Of a stretch of DNA of 64,000 nt, positions 10,607 to 22,560 are shown in pieces. The notes under the pieces are model-generated. The model did not search any database. It was not told the origin of the DNA and saw only the letters and a list, made by a program, of their open reading frames with translations. Numbering within the stretch: position 1 is the stretch's first letter; every line of letters starts with the position of its first letter. Source of the stretch: Triops longicaudatus (taxonomy: Eukaryota > Arthropoda > Branchiopoda > Notostraca > Triopsidae); NCBI GenBank assembly GCA_022885665.1, contig JAGQDJ010000199.1:1-64000 (forward strand), in the 5' to 3' direction. The position numbers and the translations under genes were made by a program.

Positions 10607-12800
10607 GAGCTGATTGTATCTCTTGTTTCGAATCCAATCGGTCATACTGGCGATTGGAAAAGCAATACCGTAATCGGTACGCCAGAAACAACATACGTGC
10701 GAAGGGTTAGGGGAGGGCATTGTACCGTACCTACATAACCTCTTGTTATCATCCTAACCTGCTAGAGTCAATAGAGAAAAGTAGATAAGCTGAGCAGCTA
10801 TTTGTCAATAAAGGTGTTAGGCTTCGTAGGAGCAATACATACAGAATCTTCTTAAGAATTACTTTGCCTATTTTTTTAATTACGTCTTGCGACGTGAGCA
10901 TTGCTCGTTGCCATGCACAGTACCAGTTCGAGGCATGGGCCGACTGGGCCACGGCTCGGGAGAAAACGGTGTTAGGCCGCCCCAGGCTTGTGCTTAAGTA
11001 TCCAATTCCTGCCAAATGATTTAAGCAAGTTCACATTTCTTTTAAGTGCAATAGCTCTCTTCGAGAGTAAAATGTTTCTAAACGGATGACTCTTTGCTAC
11101 ATAAAACACTGATGTTGACAGCTTGTTTTGAACAAACATACTGACTTGATTTGAAGCTGATGGTGACGTTTTTCTGGTACTTCTCTGGAAAACCTGAAAA
11201 AGCCACCCTGAATATTGGCGCTTTTTCTCTATTATTCCTTGTCAACACCTCGTTGCTTTACTTAGTTTCTAAAGTGAAAGAATACTACATTATAACCACT
11301 GTGGCAACATAATCTCCAGAATTAAATTTTGATGAAACTCTTACTGCCTCCAAAGAAAATTTTCACAAAATAAATTTCCGCCTTTCTACTAAATCCAAAA
11401 ATCCTTCAAAGTGTCGAAGTCCAACTCCATTCCAACCCCGTCCTTAATAACTGGCTTTCAATCCCAAATGCAAGCTCAGTTCATTAGAGAAAGGTTTGGT
11501 GGACTTGATCAACTCCGAGATTCGTTCAAAAATAGGCTACATTCGGTCTTGAGTCCGGGATAAGTGCAAGTTCGCACCAACCCTGGGGGCCTCATCGTGT
11601 CTGAAGTTTCCATGCTGCAAACTTGCTAAATAAATTAGTACTTCAATAAATCATAACTTGAAATGAGTAAAATTCACTTTTTAAGCAAAATCAGTAAAGA
11701 AAGTTTTACGAAATGCATAATCAGCAGTGAGCAACCCTATCATAATGTTGTCGCGGTTCCCATTTCGCACGTGCACAAAGTACCAAGTCGAGGCCGCTAG
11801 CTTCTTAGAACGATTACCACCTATGTTGTCCAGCCTAGGGAGTTATCCTTGCTGACCTCCTATGTTGACAATACGAGGACACCGTGTAGGAATTTTGGTC
11901 AAGAAGTTAAGGAGAACAGCAAAATCCGTCTTAGTCGTTGTAGTGAGGTAAAATGAAGCGAAGTGTCTTAAGCTATGCTCAAAGAGAAAGAAAAGCTGCA
12001 GTAGCGAAGGTGAAAATTAGTAAACTCCCAAAACTAACTTCTTGGTTAATTTCGGGGCGGACAGGTACGGTATTCGTACCAGATGTTACCCAAGGAAAAA
12101 GCTAAATACACATCACTTGCGCCAAAATTAAAATTAAAAAGCAGGAGCATTTGTACCTTAATCGGGAGGTAATAAGATTTTACTAATATCTGTATCGGTG
12201 TAATAAGTTCATTTATTTCCTTTTGCGCACTGACCAATTCAAATATCACTTATATATTATACTGATCGTTTCCTCTAGATTATTAGCTTCTATTTCAAGC
12301 TTACGTGTAAGTTTGAAATTAGTACTCATCAAAAGTACATTCTGTATGTTTCACGAGTAAGCGTTCCACCATTTAAGAAACCTTGAGCTATTCGAGTTAA
12401 AAGCAGAGAACCGTACGAGAATGTCGCTTATAGAAGCTACTTGTACTTCGACTTTGGTTTCTCTATCAATCTACAGCGTTATTACTACTGTTTTTCAAAC
12501 GTGCAGTCGGCATCACTCTGCTTCTAACCAGTCAGCTCAAATAGAAGTTGAAAACGGCCATTAAATGATCCTAGTATTGGAGAAACTGAACTGGAAAATC
12601 AAGAAACTGCGGCAGCTATTTTATTGAAAGAGTCCGTTTTTGGAAACTCAGACCGGAGCTGTGTGACATGCCCGATACTAGCCTAGTTGGTTTATTCTTT
12701 GCGAGGCGTCGTTATGCAGGAATGTCGACGGCAACTTTACTAGTTCTATCGACTGTATGAAGGAATTAAAGAAGAAAATTCTATTAATAAGGTGTTATTC
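10607..12800. other. Intergenic region, no gene recognised
   Basis: Nothing supported as coding. It contains the second copy (11849-11878) of the short dispersed repeat also seen at 7591-7620. Confidence 0.4.
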
Positions 12801-12801
12801 T

Positions 12802-14480
12802 GTGAGCATGCTTAAATGCTAGCTGCCGAATGGCGAAATTGTGAAACGTGAGTGCTAGTCTTCTCGTCAAGTCAAGGTCGTGCATCGTGCTGTTTCGTCT
12901 ACTTTCGAAAATCGAATCCTCCTTTTCTAAAACAGGATTCAATGACTGGAATCACGCCAGTCTTATTTCGGAGAATGAAAATGGAGAGGAACATCGAAAG
13001 TGCATGCTTGTGTATCTGATTCGACACAAAGAAAGTAGAAGCTTAAGTAATCGAATACTTCAAAATCACCAGTCAAAGCAAGGAATACTGGTGAAAGGCC
13101 TTAACACGCGTTGTTACCGTGATTCGTTTTCTTGTCTCTAGAGCATTACCTTTCCGTGGTGAAAACCAAATTATCGGGTCAGCAGAAAACGGGAACTACT
13201 TAGATATTTTAGAGCTGTTGAGTGAGTTTGATCCTTCTATGATCCATTTTAAATGGCATGTGAATCATGAGAAGGGTAATACATCTTACTTGTCTGCAAA
13301 TATTTGAGAGGAATTTAGCGGGGTTATAGGACAGGATGTACTTCTCGCTATTACTGAAGAAAGCAAAGAATCTAAGTACTATTCAATGAGTGCAGTTTCC
13401 AGTCCGGACCTCTCACACACTGATTAATTGTTGAGATCTTTATGAAGTTTATCTCCATATTTTTTCATGAAGCAAAGAATCTTATAGACGTAATCTTGGG
13501 TTTCCTCAACGAGCTTCAAATCCCGCTTTCAGTTTGTAGTGGTGAATCATATGACAACGCATAGAATATGTCTGGCCGATTCAGCGTTTTACACTTACGT
13601 ATTAAGCAGCTAAATCAGATTGCAATTTACGTCCCTTGTGCTGGGTATAGTCTGAATTTTGTTGGTGTAAAAGCGGTAGAATTTTGTCAACAGTCAGTAA
13701 AATTCTTTGACTTTGTTCAGAGATTGTACACGTTTTTCTCTGATTCCTCTCATCGTTGGAAAATCTTTACATCTTTAGAAAAAGGCGTGGTAAAGCGCCT
13801 CGCTGACACGTGATGGTAGTCGTATTTTGACGCTGTGTATGCGTTGTATAAAGGTTTCATTAAAATTAAGCAAGCTTTAGTTTCTTTGGCAAGTAACACA
13901 GAAGAAGACGTTTACGTGAGGCGAGATGCAGAAAGAATGAAAAACAAAAATGTAAATGCTAGGAACGGTCCTACGGTTAACTCTGTGTTATGACATTCAC
14001 GAGAGAGTACACAAAACAATCCAAAGCTCTTCAATCAGCGGACGTTAACATTCGGGCTGCCAAAAATCATCTTGAATCTCTGAGAAAGTCTACAAAAGAT
14101 TATGAACAGATTTACGTACTACGAATTAAAAGAAAAGAGTAAAAAGCCAGAGCTGCACTACAGTTGCGTCTTCAAACGTGAACGCAAGAGGAGCGTATCC
14201 TTTACGAGTTACGACGGGCCACAAACAGAACCATCTCAATGAAGGTGAAAAGTTTAAGGTCAAAACGTTAACTCCGATAGTAGACTCACTAATCTCCAAA
14301 ATTGCTAAGCGTATGGAAGCCTGTTCCTGGATTGGAAATATGTTTACTTTCTTCGGCGAATTAAAAACAATTTCGTCTGACGAGTTGGGCAGGAAATACG
14401 AGAACTTGGCTAAAGTCTCTCCCAACGATCTTGATAGTTCTGACCTTCTTAACGAATGCCGTAAACGCCTTTTACGATGA
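12802..14480 (+). pseudogene. ZMYM1-like hAT transposase, inactivated
   Basis: Blocks typical of the TTF/ZMYM1-type hAT transposase occur in order but in different frames, interrupted by stops. They are LPNGEIVKREC (12822), TGFNDWNHASLISENENGEEHRK (about 12930-13000), LPFRGENQIIGSAENGNYLDILEL (about 13150-13220), KGNTSYLSANI (13275-13305), MSGRFSVLHLRIKQLNQIAIYVPCAGYSLNFVGV (13568-13670), FFDFVQRLYTFF, and a C-terminal block with IAKRMEACSWIGNMFTFFGELKTISSDELGRKYENLAK (14300-14415). Several nonsense changes and frameshifts separate them, so no transposase can be made. The first ~100 codons of the family are not clear. Terminal repeats were not identified with confidence. Confidence 0.8.
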
Positions 14481-14613
14481 GGATCATAGTTCGCTCTTGC
14501 TGTAAAATCTGTTTATAAAAAAAAAATAGGTTTTAGTGGAAGCTATCATATCTTCTCCCTTTACAACTGTCATTATTATTACTTTTTAATAAAAGAAAAG
14601 CGAAGTTGCCATG

Positions 14614-14638
14614 GAGTCGAGTGGCCCAGGGGCCCTCG
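14614..14638. repeat. GC-rich hairpin near the end of the hAT relic
   Basis: GTCGAG-T-GGCCC and GGGCC-C-TCGAC form an almost perfect inverted repeat about 130 bases after the transposase relic. GGGGCCC-rich palindromic ends are common in this hAT group, and the MITE at 57095 has a similar GGGGGGCCCGGGCCC core. Confidence 0.5.
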
Positions 14639-14639
14639 A

Positions 14640-15611
14640 CGTCCTTAAGACGACACTTGCCATGCGAGCTTTATTTAATTTTATAGTATTGTTTTCTCTG
14701 GTAACCAAGCGGTTTGAATTTGTGCATGTTCTTACTTTAGGACAGATACGCACAGGAATGACAATCGCGTCAGGAAGCGACCATAAAAATTTGATCTAGT
14801 AGTAAAAATTTCCGACTACCTCTCACGTCGTTTGTAATACAAGCGCAAGATACATTGGACTACCACGCAGTCTAGAATTACAGGAAAATCCTTCGCGTCT
14901 GATACCTCGCGTCAAGACACATATATGATCCGTTAAAATGCACTACATGTTATAAAAGAGCAAATGTCACTGTTAACATATTTCCCCCGAAATTTCAGGA
15001 ATTACTCATACTCTGGCGGTTTTCATTTTAGACAGGTTACTCTGACTTACTTTTACTTTGATGTGTTCTTGGGTGTGTTTTTTTTCCTCAAGAAAATGGT
15101 TTTGGTTTCACAGCACGTCTAGTTTTCTTTCCTAGAACGCACCGACGGATTTATAGTGGCTCCAACTAGCCCTTATCCTACTCCGTCCATAAGCTATTAA
15201 CAACTGGGTATTCACCTCCCCCCCCCCCCCCCAATAAACTTATTTTTGTTTCTACTTATGAATTCTAACAATTGAATACCTCGATTGTTCATTGATATCG
15301 CTACATGTTCAGAAGTCCATTTGAGGAATGGCTGAATTCGGTGGAACACGTCTAGGCCTCACATGGCCACGTACGGTCCTCCAAGTTGGCAGAGAACGGA
15401 CAAGTTGACAACCATTAACGCCCCAAGACTATTGATTCACTATCTATATTATCACTCGAATTCGCGCTTGTATATTTTCAGCACGAAATGGAAAGCAAAA
15501 CATAGATGCAAAATTCTATCCAAGTAAAGACACTTTCTGAATCACATTCGCCATTTACTCGCCATACGTGCTGTAATACAATGAATCACACGTGCACTAT
15601 TAATTTCCATT
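14640..15611. other. Intergenic region 3' of prolyl oligopeptidase
   Basis: No gene recognised. A 15-base C run lies at 15218-15232. Confidence 0.4.
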
Positions 15612-18600
15612 TCACACTTGGAACTGAATGCCCAGGGCTTGCACTATGAAACACAGTATGTCGGTATGCTCGTCAATCTAGAAACAGAAAATAGTGTTAG
15701 CAAAAATCTGAAAACATAATTTACTTGGTTCTTTAGACAACAGATTTGAGTTGAATGTACGAAATTAAATTCCTAAATATATTATTCGGCAATACATTTC
15801 ACTTAAACTTTTATAAAAGTTCGAAGCATTTACAACCAAATCTATTAACAGCTCTAGGCAGCATTTACTAAGAAAAGAAAAGCTTACCACTTTGCTCGTT
15901 GGTTTAATGCCTCCATGGCCAGCTTTGGTCTCCACACGAATCACAAGAGGGTTTTTCTAAAGCAAAGCACCTCCGTCAGCCCCAAAATCCTTCAATTACC
16001 TCAATGTATTCCAATCTTACTTGCGTCGGATTTTTGCCCAACACGTGCTGCAACTCGGCAATATACTTCAACGAATGCAAAGGCACCACTCGGTCATCGT
16101 GATCAGCAGTTAGCAGCAGAGTTGCCGGGTACTGGCCGTTTTCAGGAATTTTTACATTATGCAACGGCGAAAACTTGAACAAATTCTTAAAATGGTCTTC
16201 TTCTTCCACCTTTCCATAGTCTGAGCACCATGCATAACCAATCGTGAACTTACTGAACCTCAACATATCCATTACCCTGCAACAAAGAAAACTTTCTTAG
16301 AAAACAGTGCCTAATCCATATTCGCTGCACCTTCTCTCCTGAATATTAAAAACTCAACTACACGAAATTTGAACCAAACCAAAAAATAAGCAAAACGTAC
16401 GGTTATCTTCTTATCCGTTTGACACCGAAACGTACTCTGCACCAGGCGTAAAAAAATGATAATCCGAAAATTTAACAAATGGTGATTTATTGTATATTTC
16501 GTGAGTCTAAGAGATAAGAATGAATGCTGAACATGCAAATTTACTACTTTCAATTGATTTATATAATAATTGTTTTTCAAACCCCTTTACTGAAATAAAT
16601 ATCCGGTAATATATTATTTACGATAAAAAATATACAATAATAAAAATTAAAATACACACTAATAAATATAAATTTAGTAAATATTATTTACAACTATTAA
16701 AAAGTATTATATTAATATCTCTGACGAAAGCATTAATCGTTACGTGTCGTACAAATACACGCGAATCGTGTACGGATCAGAGGGAGTCTACTGTTTATAC
16801 AAATATACACGAATATAAATACATAAATAAATATACACGAACAAAATAAATGCCAATAAAAACGTACCCGACTTGAGCAATAGCAGCACCAAACAAATCA
16901 GGTCTTTGGTTGATACAAGCACCCACGAGTAATCCTCCATTCGAGCCACCCTGAATTGTCAACAGTTTCGAATTCGTAATCTTCTCCTTGATGAGGTATT
17001 CAGCTGCAGCTTGGAAATCATTAAACGTGTTTTGTTTCTGCAACAAACGACCAGCGTTGTGCCACGCCTCTCCGTATTCCCTATTCGCATAAATCAATTC
17101 AATAAACCGAGAGATAACGCCAAAAATACTAATATTTTAAATATAATGTAAAATAATCAAAACAAAAATGACAAAACAAAGACAAACGTGAACAAAAAAC
17201 TGCAATGTGATTTAATACATAGAAAGAGAAGCTTAGAATGCATGGAATAAATACGTAGAAATAAAGGGTTATAGTTATTCGAAACAAATAATAAAAAACA
17301 GCAAAGAAAATAATACGCAAATAAATATTTGAAATTTAAAACTATTTTTCCGTTTTCTAATAATCAAACAAAATTTCTAAAAATAAAACAACAGCAGCAA
17401 CAAATATAACAAGAAAATAAATACAAGAAATGAGAAATTAAAAAATATTTGTCTATTTTCAAATAGGGAGTTCATCATTCCAACGACTATACCACGCAGA
17501 ATGTACTCAGCACTCGTCAAGGAATCGACTCCAGAAAAAAAAGGAAGTGATAAAAATGGGCCAAAAAAGAAAAAAAAAGTTCAACAGTGAATAACTTACC
17601 CCCCTCCGCGGATGTTTGGAATGGCTAAGACGCCATTCAAATGCTGGACGAAGACTGTGCGCGTTACGCTAAATGTAGGTTGAATACTGATGTTAAACCC
17701 TCCGTAGCCGTACAACAAGCAAGGATTATTCCCATCACGCTTGAGGTCCTAGACATAAAATGCTCTCAGTTCCATATCCATCTTCTTTCGCTTAAAAATG
17801 GAACAAATAATGCCAAAAAAAGATTTTTTTTCTCTTTCTCCAACCTTTCTGTACACCAAGAACATGGGCACTTTGGTTCCATCTTTGCTGGGATAAAAGA
17901 CTTGTTCCGTTTCAAACAAGGAAATATCCACGCCTTCGACTGTAATCTCCCGAAAGAGCTCTGGCGTCGTCGAGTTTTTCAAATCGCAACGGTAAATCAA
18001 GCCCGGGGTCAGGAAGGATGCAAATTGGAAGAAAAACTCGTGGTAGATCCTTTTCCCTGAAAAACCCGTAATGGTGCCCACTGGTATCGGGAACTCCGTG
18101 ACGACTTCACCCGCACTCAGGTCACGGAGTTGCAAAACGTTCTACAAAACAAAAGGATTCAATTTGTATCTCCCACTTTCTTCTACTTTCATTTCCAAGT
18201 TTTCTCGACCTTTTCTTAATCTATTCTACTCTCTTCTATACTTTCAGTATTTTTCCACATGTTTCTATGAACAACGGAATTTTTTCATTTAATACCGAAT
18301 CCTACATGGCTAATTACGTTGTTTTCAACATCTACACGCTAATTTGTGGAGCATTATTTGAAAGGTATTTTTCCCTCTGAAAAATACACGTTGGCTTTTA
18401 GTCTTTCGCCGTATCTTATACTGTTGTAACCCTTGATTACAATCTGTTAGGTTCATTATACAATAACAGGGTTTTCTAGGTTATTTTTCTATGTATTATA
18501 ATATGGTAAATTTGTTTATTTACCTTCACGTCTCTAATGTAGCAAACAACCAACTTGTTCTCAGCGACGCAAGCTGCCCAGTCTAAAACGTCTTTGTTGT

Positions 18601-21399
18601 TCTCGGGGATCAAGGTAATCCAATTTTCCATAGCCGGATTGGCCAAATCAATCTTAATCAGACGGTAATTGGGGGCATCCTTGTTTGTCCGGAAGATAAA
18701 GATGCCATCGTCGTTGGTGATGTACTAGTTCCACAGGGAGAAAAAAACTTTCCAATTAATAATTATTAACATAAGGAAAAGTAAATTAAAAACAAAAAAC
18801 AACGGAAAACCAGGCACGCACTTCGTAATCGGCTTCGAGTTTATGGATAATCTGCGTTAAAGGTAATTTGCCCTTGATATCATCAGAAGAAGCTGGCAGA
18901 GGCGCAATGTATACCAAATTGTCTCGGCAATCTTTCTGTGTGGTGAGGATCAAGTAACGACCACACTCGCTGACTTCGCCACCACTGATTCAAAGAAACA
19001 CGAATCGAAAAAGTTTTTTAAAATTAAAGAATTGAAATAATCGTTACAAATTTCATTTATAAAATAACAGAAATATTGCAAAATCAAAACTATGAAAAAG
19101 TTTAAGAAAAAAATACGAAGATATGAAAAAATAAAGAAAAAAATTAAATAATTGCATACAACTATGAAAATAATGAACAAAATTGAAAACATATATCAAA
19201 TTATTGATCTTGATGCCTTTATCTTGTTAATGTCTTTATTAATGCTACTTTGAATGCACTTAATTTTATTTAGATTTTTATATTAATTATAGTAATTTTA
19301 TTACAATTATTTCCATTATTCTTGGACACGGTAAGTATAGTTAAGCTGACAAGACCCTTGCTGTCGCTACCTTTGTGTACGACAGAGAATATCACTACAA
19401 AATGCGTGACAGATTTCCGAAGAGAAAGAAAATGAAAATAAAATTCAAAAAACGTTTTGAACTAACATGGTATTGGGCTTCGAATTTGGTAACCACAGGA
19501 AGTAAAGCCAGCTTGCCTGTAATGTCATTCGGCAAGGATGCAATGTATATTTGATTGTCTTGGCAGCCTTCTCTGGGACACACGATAAGGTAGCGACCAC
19601 AATGTGAAACCGAGGCAGAACTAAGGAAAACCCAAGAAATGTTTCGTTTTTTTTCACAGACATTTTGATTTCCATGTCCCAGCCTTTTTTTTCTTTCTGT
19701 TATTTACTTTAGCGTAGATGTACTTTATTATATGTAACCAACCAGCATACTTACATTCTCCACTTGGGTTCCTCGGGGAATTCCGCCACTTGGACGTCGT
19801 CGGCTTGATTAGTATTCAGCCGATGGTAATACAACTTCTGGTTTTCGTTCGAAGTCGTTTCGGAACCATCAGTCTTGCCTTCTTGTGTCGGATAACACTA
19901 CGTAAAAAGAAATTAATTTAATTTTCGTGAAATCTTTCTCTGCCATCAAAACAATCTGAAATAATCTTAGCTCTTAACTTTGAGATCACCACGTACTAAA
20001 CGCACCTAAACTTTAATATAATCATGAAATAAATCTTTTTCTTACGTTAATTTTACAGAACTTAGCAGAAAACAGTTAATTAAGAACTTTACGAAAACAC
20101 AAGAAAACCAAAGAATGTGAGGCCTTCAGTTGAAGATAATAAAGGAAAAACCCAAAAACACCAAATACACATGAACTTCATGTGACAGAATCACAAACCT
20201 TCCAAAACACAAAGATAAAACTTATGGATAGAAAACAAATGAGTAGGCAAGACCGATGCATGCTAGGAAGATCTTAAAATATATCAAAATGGAATCTTTT
20301 AAAATAATCTTAGATCACAAAATGATAAACTACTGTTGCATTCAATGAAAAAAATATGAAACTATGCTCAATGAGTTTACATACAAAGGCAAGACATCGC
20401 AACAAAGGGCGAAAAATGCACTAGAAACTTAAATAGAGATATTTTTTTAAGTTATTCTTACTCCGTAGAAAATGCCTTTATTGTCATGCGTCCAGGAGAT
20501 GGAAGAAAATTTGACTTTCTCCAGCACGTCTGGGTAGTCGACACCTTATGTTCCATCCCGGGGGGAGAAAAAAGTCTATTAGGCTCGTCCAAAGTGAGTA
20601 AGAAACAGTATACCCGTTGACACGTTGCGAAAATGGATCGTTATCCAATCAGAACCCGAACGGCTCAAGCCATACGCGAAAATTTCGCCATCTTCAGAGA
20701 ACGCTGTGCCACTCAAAGCCACCGTTCCATCTTCCGAAAGTAAATTAGGGTCCAAAAAGACTCTAGGCTCGGATTCCAAGGCATCTTGCACATAAAGCAC
20801 GCTGAAAAGAGACAAAAACACGGTACAGTCGAAAGAAATCAATGAGAAATTCGGTTTCTGGTCATTAATTAATTCTTAAAAGATAACCTATGGTTTTGCA
20901 GGCCGGTGTTCTTGTAAAAGAAGTAACGGTTTCCCTTACGGGACGGACAGGAATATTTAGGAAAATTCCAGAGTTGAGTCAAACGCTCTTTTATCACCGT
21001 TCGGAAAGGACAACTTTCTAAGTAAGGTACTGTAACGGCATTTTGGGCGTCAACAAACGCTTTAGTTTCTTCGGAATCAGGATCTTCTAACCATCTATAC
21101 GGATCTGGTACCTAGAACACAACAGTCGCAATGTGAAAACATGCAATTTATTTTTTACGAAACTTTATTTGTACTACCAGTTGGCCATGGTAAGTATCTT
21201 TCACAGATTCGTCTCTCAGGGCGCTTGGATACTCGAAACTCATGATTTTTGAAGCTGATTTGATGTCCGGGAGCTGGAAAACAGCAGAAGACGTACTGTA
21301 GTTTAATTTAAGCTGGTTAACACGTCGGCTGTTGATGTTTACGATCCGGTAGAGACCCAAATTTCTCAATGAGTCTGCGAAAATCACCCTTAACGCCAT
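15612..21399 (-). CDS. PREP: Prolyl oligopeptidase (prolyl endopeptidase), 13 coding exons plus one duplicated exon
   Basis: Serine peptidase (S9A) that cuts short peptides after proline, normally in the cytosol. Exons: 21399-21178, 21111-20888, 20801-20614, 20544-20462, 19897-19755, then either 19620-19467 or 18984-18822, then 18724-18524, 18141-17845, 17748-17600, 17080-16868, 16276-16021, 15956-15888, 15677-15612. All have GT-AG borders and matching phases. Product 754 or 757 residues, about 46 more than the usual ~710. Landmarks: VPDPYRWLEDPDSEETKAF at the start of the catalytic-domain N-terminal segment, then a seven-bladed propeller, LYGYGGFNIS, IPNIRGGGEYGEAWH, nucleophile Ser600 in GGSNGG, Asp685 in TADHDDRVVPLHS and His724 in AGHGG (numbers for the first isoform). 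The excess length is an N-terminal extension before the usual MSFEYPS start. Confidence 0.94.
15888..15956 (-). CDS. PREP: PREP exon 12 with the catalytic His
   Basis: 23 codons, NPLVIRVETKAGHGGIKPTS. AGHGG holds the catalytic histidine. The final exon (15677-15612) ends the protein with a TGA stop. Confidence 0.92.
16021..17080 (-). CDS. PREP: PREP exons 10 and 11 with the catalytic Ser and Asp
   Basis: Exon 10 (17080-16868) carries EYGEAWHNAGRLLQKQNTF and LLTIQGGSNGGLLVGA (nucleophile elbow). Exon 11 (16276-16021) carries VMDMLRFSKFTIGYAWCSDY and LLLTADHDDRVVPLHSLKYI. These residues match the family closely, so the enzyme is predicted active. Confidence 0.92.
18822..18984 (-). CDS. PREP: PREP alternative exon 6b (propeller)
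   Basis: 163 nt with the same start and end phases as exon 6a: GGEVSECGRYLILTTQKDC, then RDNLVYIAPLPAS up to LEADYE. It is three codons longer. The donor is GTGCGT. Because 154 and 163 both leave remainder 1, including or skipping both shifts the frame, so one or the other must be used. Exon 6b replaces REGC by QKDC. Confidence 0.88.
19467..19620 (-). CDS. PREP: PREP alternative exon 6a (propeller)
   Basis: 154 nt, beginning with one base that completes the split Ile codon and ending in phase 0. It reads SASVSHCGRYLIVCPREGC, then QDNQIYIASLPNDITGK up to FEAQYH. The acceptor TTCCTTAG is good; the donor is GTTAGT. It aligns residue by residue with exon 6b (18822-18984) and with the mammalian segment around Cys255. 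It keeps REGC, as in mammalian PREP. Confidence 0.88.
21178..21399 (-). CDS. PREP: PREP exon 1 with N-terminal extension
   Basis: 74 codons. The first ~48 residues (MALRVIFADSLRNLGLYRIV then NINSRRVNQLKLNYSTSSAV) are basic, with almost no acid after Asp9, and are rich in R, N, S and L. They precede a second Met at IMSFEYPSALRDES, which is where cytosolic family members begin. This looks like a mitochondrial presequence with an internal start for the cytosolic form, but that is inference. Confidence 0.85.
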
Positions 21400-22165
21400 G
21401 AATCGACTTTACTGTATCGAATCGCCCTAAACGAGCGATATCATAGCTTAGACCGATGCGATACCTCAGTGAAGGCAGTGGATAAGGTTACAAGCTTCGA
21501 AAATTTGTATTTATTTTTGTAAGTGCTTGATTTGGGGTGTAAAATGTGGCTTAAATAGCTAACAATTAGGAGTTTTGACTGAAACCACGGCCATAATTTT
21601 TGTGAGGCTCCTTATCGATTGTAAAACGTGTAGTTAAAGACTATAAGGGCTTGTTTATCTCCCGTCGCTGGAGATTGAACGTTGTTTCCTGATTTATACT
21701 TCCTGTAATAAGTGCCACAAAGGGAGAAAAATACTTCCGTACACCTTTAAACCCGTGTTTGTATGCAAGCCAATATCTCCAGCTTTGATCCTGACCCCAA
21801 TCTCGACAGGTAAAAACAAAGTTTTTGGCTGATAAGATAGAGTGAAAACATTGTATTTTCCAAGTCGAATAACATGGCTTTTTATGGCAATAAAAGCTCA
21901 TTAACATACACATTAATATACATGTCAACAGAGAGAGATGCGTGGAAAATATTAGGTTTTGTATGCATAAAAGTGTACGTTACGTTTTTTAGTGATTCTG
22001 AACGGTTGAGGGATAGATAAAGGTATTTATCCCAACCTTTACCTTCCCCTTTTTCGAATAAAACCCTCCCTCGGCGTGCAGCCAAACGCTTATCGGCTTG
22101 CCACGCACAGCTCGCCCGTTCAAAACGTTTGATTTGCGTTGGTTGTTACATGAGCGCCACTGGCA
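21400..22165. other. Region upstream of PREP
   Basis: Presumed to hold the PREP promoter. I see no clear TATA or TCAGT initiator and no gene. Confidence 0.35.
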
Positions 22166-22168
22166 CAC

Positions 22169-22510
22169 ACCCGCTTGCCGAAACTCGCTCCCAAGCGGGT
22201 AAAAGGACCGTTACCGGCACACCAGCCTGAATGGTTGTTTTACGGTCTGCGGGGCCGCATTCCCGGTTAGTACACGGGCACGGGGAGTAGAGCCATTGCA
22301 CGATCGAACAAGCCGGAGCAGACACCCTGCCCCCGGTTACGCGTGCTGAATAGCAGCGACGTAAGATCATGAGCAGAGGGAACTATGAGGAGATCGAGCA
22401 AACCGGAGAGAATACCCTTCCCTCGGTTACACGTGGTGAGCATGAACGATTTGAAGGTATAAGCATAGGGCATGATCGAACAAGCCGGGGGAAACAGCTT
22501 TCCCCCGGTT
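22169..22510. repeat. Row of four GC-rich hairpins, three of them tandem units
   Basis: The first is a perfect 9-bp inverted repeat ACCCGCTTG/CAAGCGGGT (22169-22200). Three ~85-90 bp units follow, each starting GATCGA(A/G)CAA(G/A)CCGG and closing with CCCCCGGTTAC or CCCTCGGTTAC. Their stem-loops are at about 22310-22338, 22399-22428 and 22482-22510. The last is the best (AAGCCGGGGGAAA/TTTCCCCCGGTT around a four-base loop). The block is much more GC-rich than its surroundings. Confidence 0.7.
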
Positions 22511-22560
22511 ACGCTCGTAGCAGCACGCAAAGGGATACGTAAACTACTTTCACTTTCCAT

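Noticed and set aside
17641..18060. 139-codon plus-strand frame
   Set aside because: Shadow of PREP exons 8-9, which are strongly supported on the other strand.
18822..19620. Both PREP exons 6a and 6b used in one transcript
   Set aside because: Phase 0 at the end of 6a does not fit the phase-2 start of 6b; the product would be frameshifted and too long.
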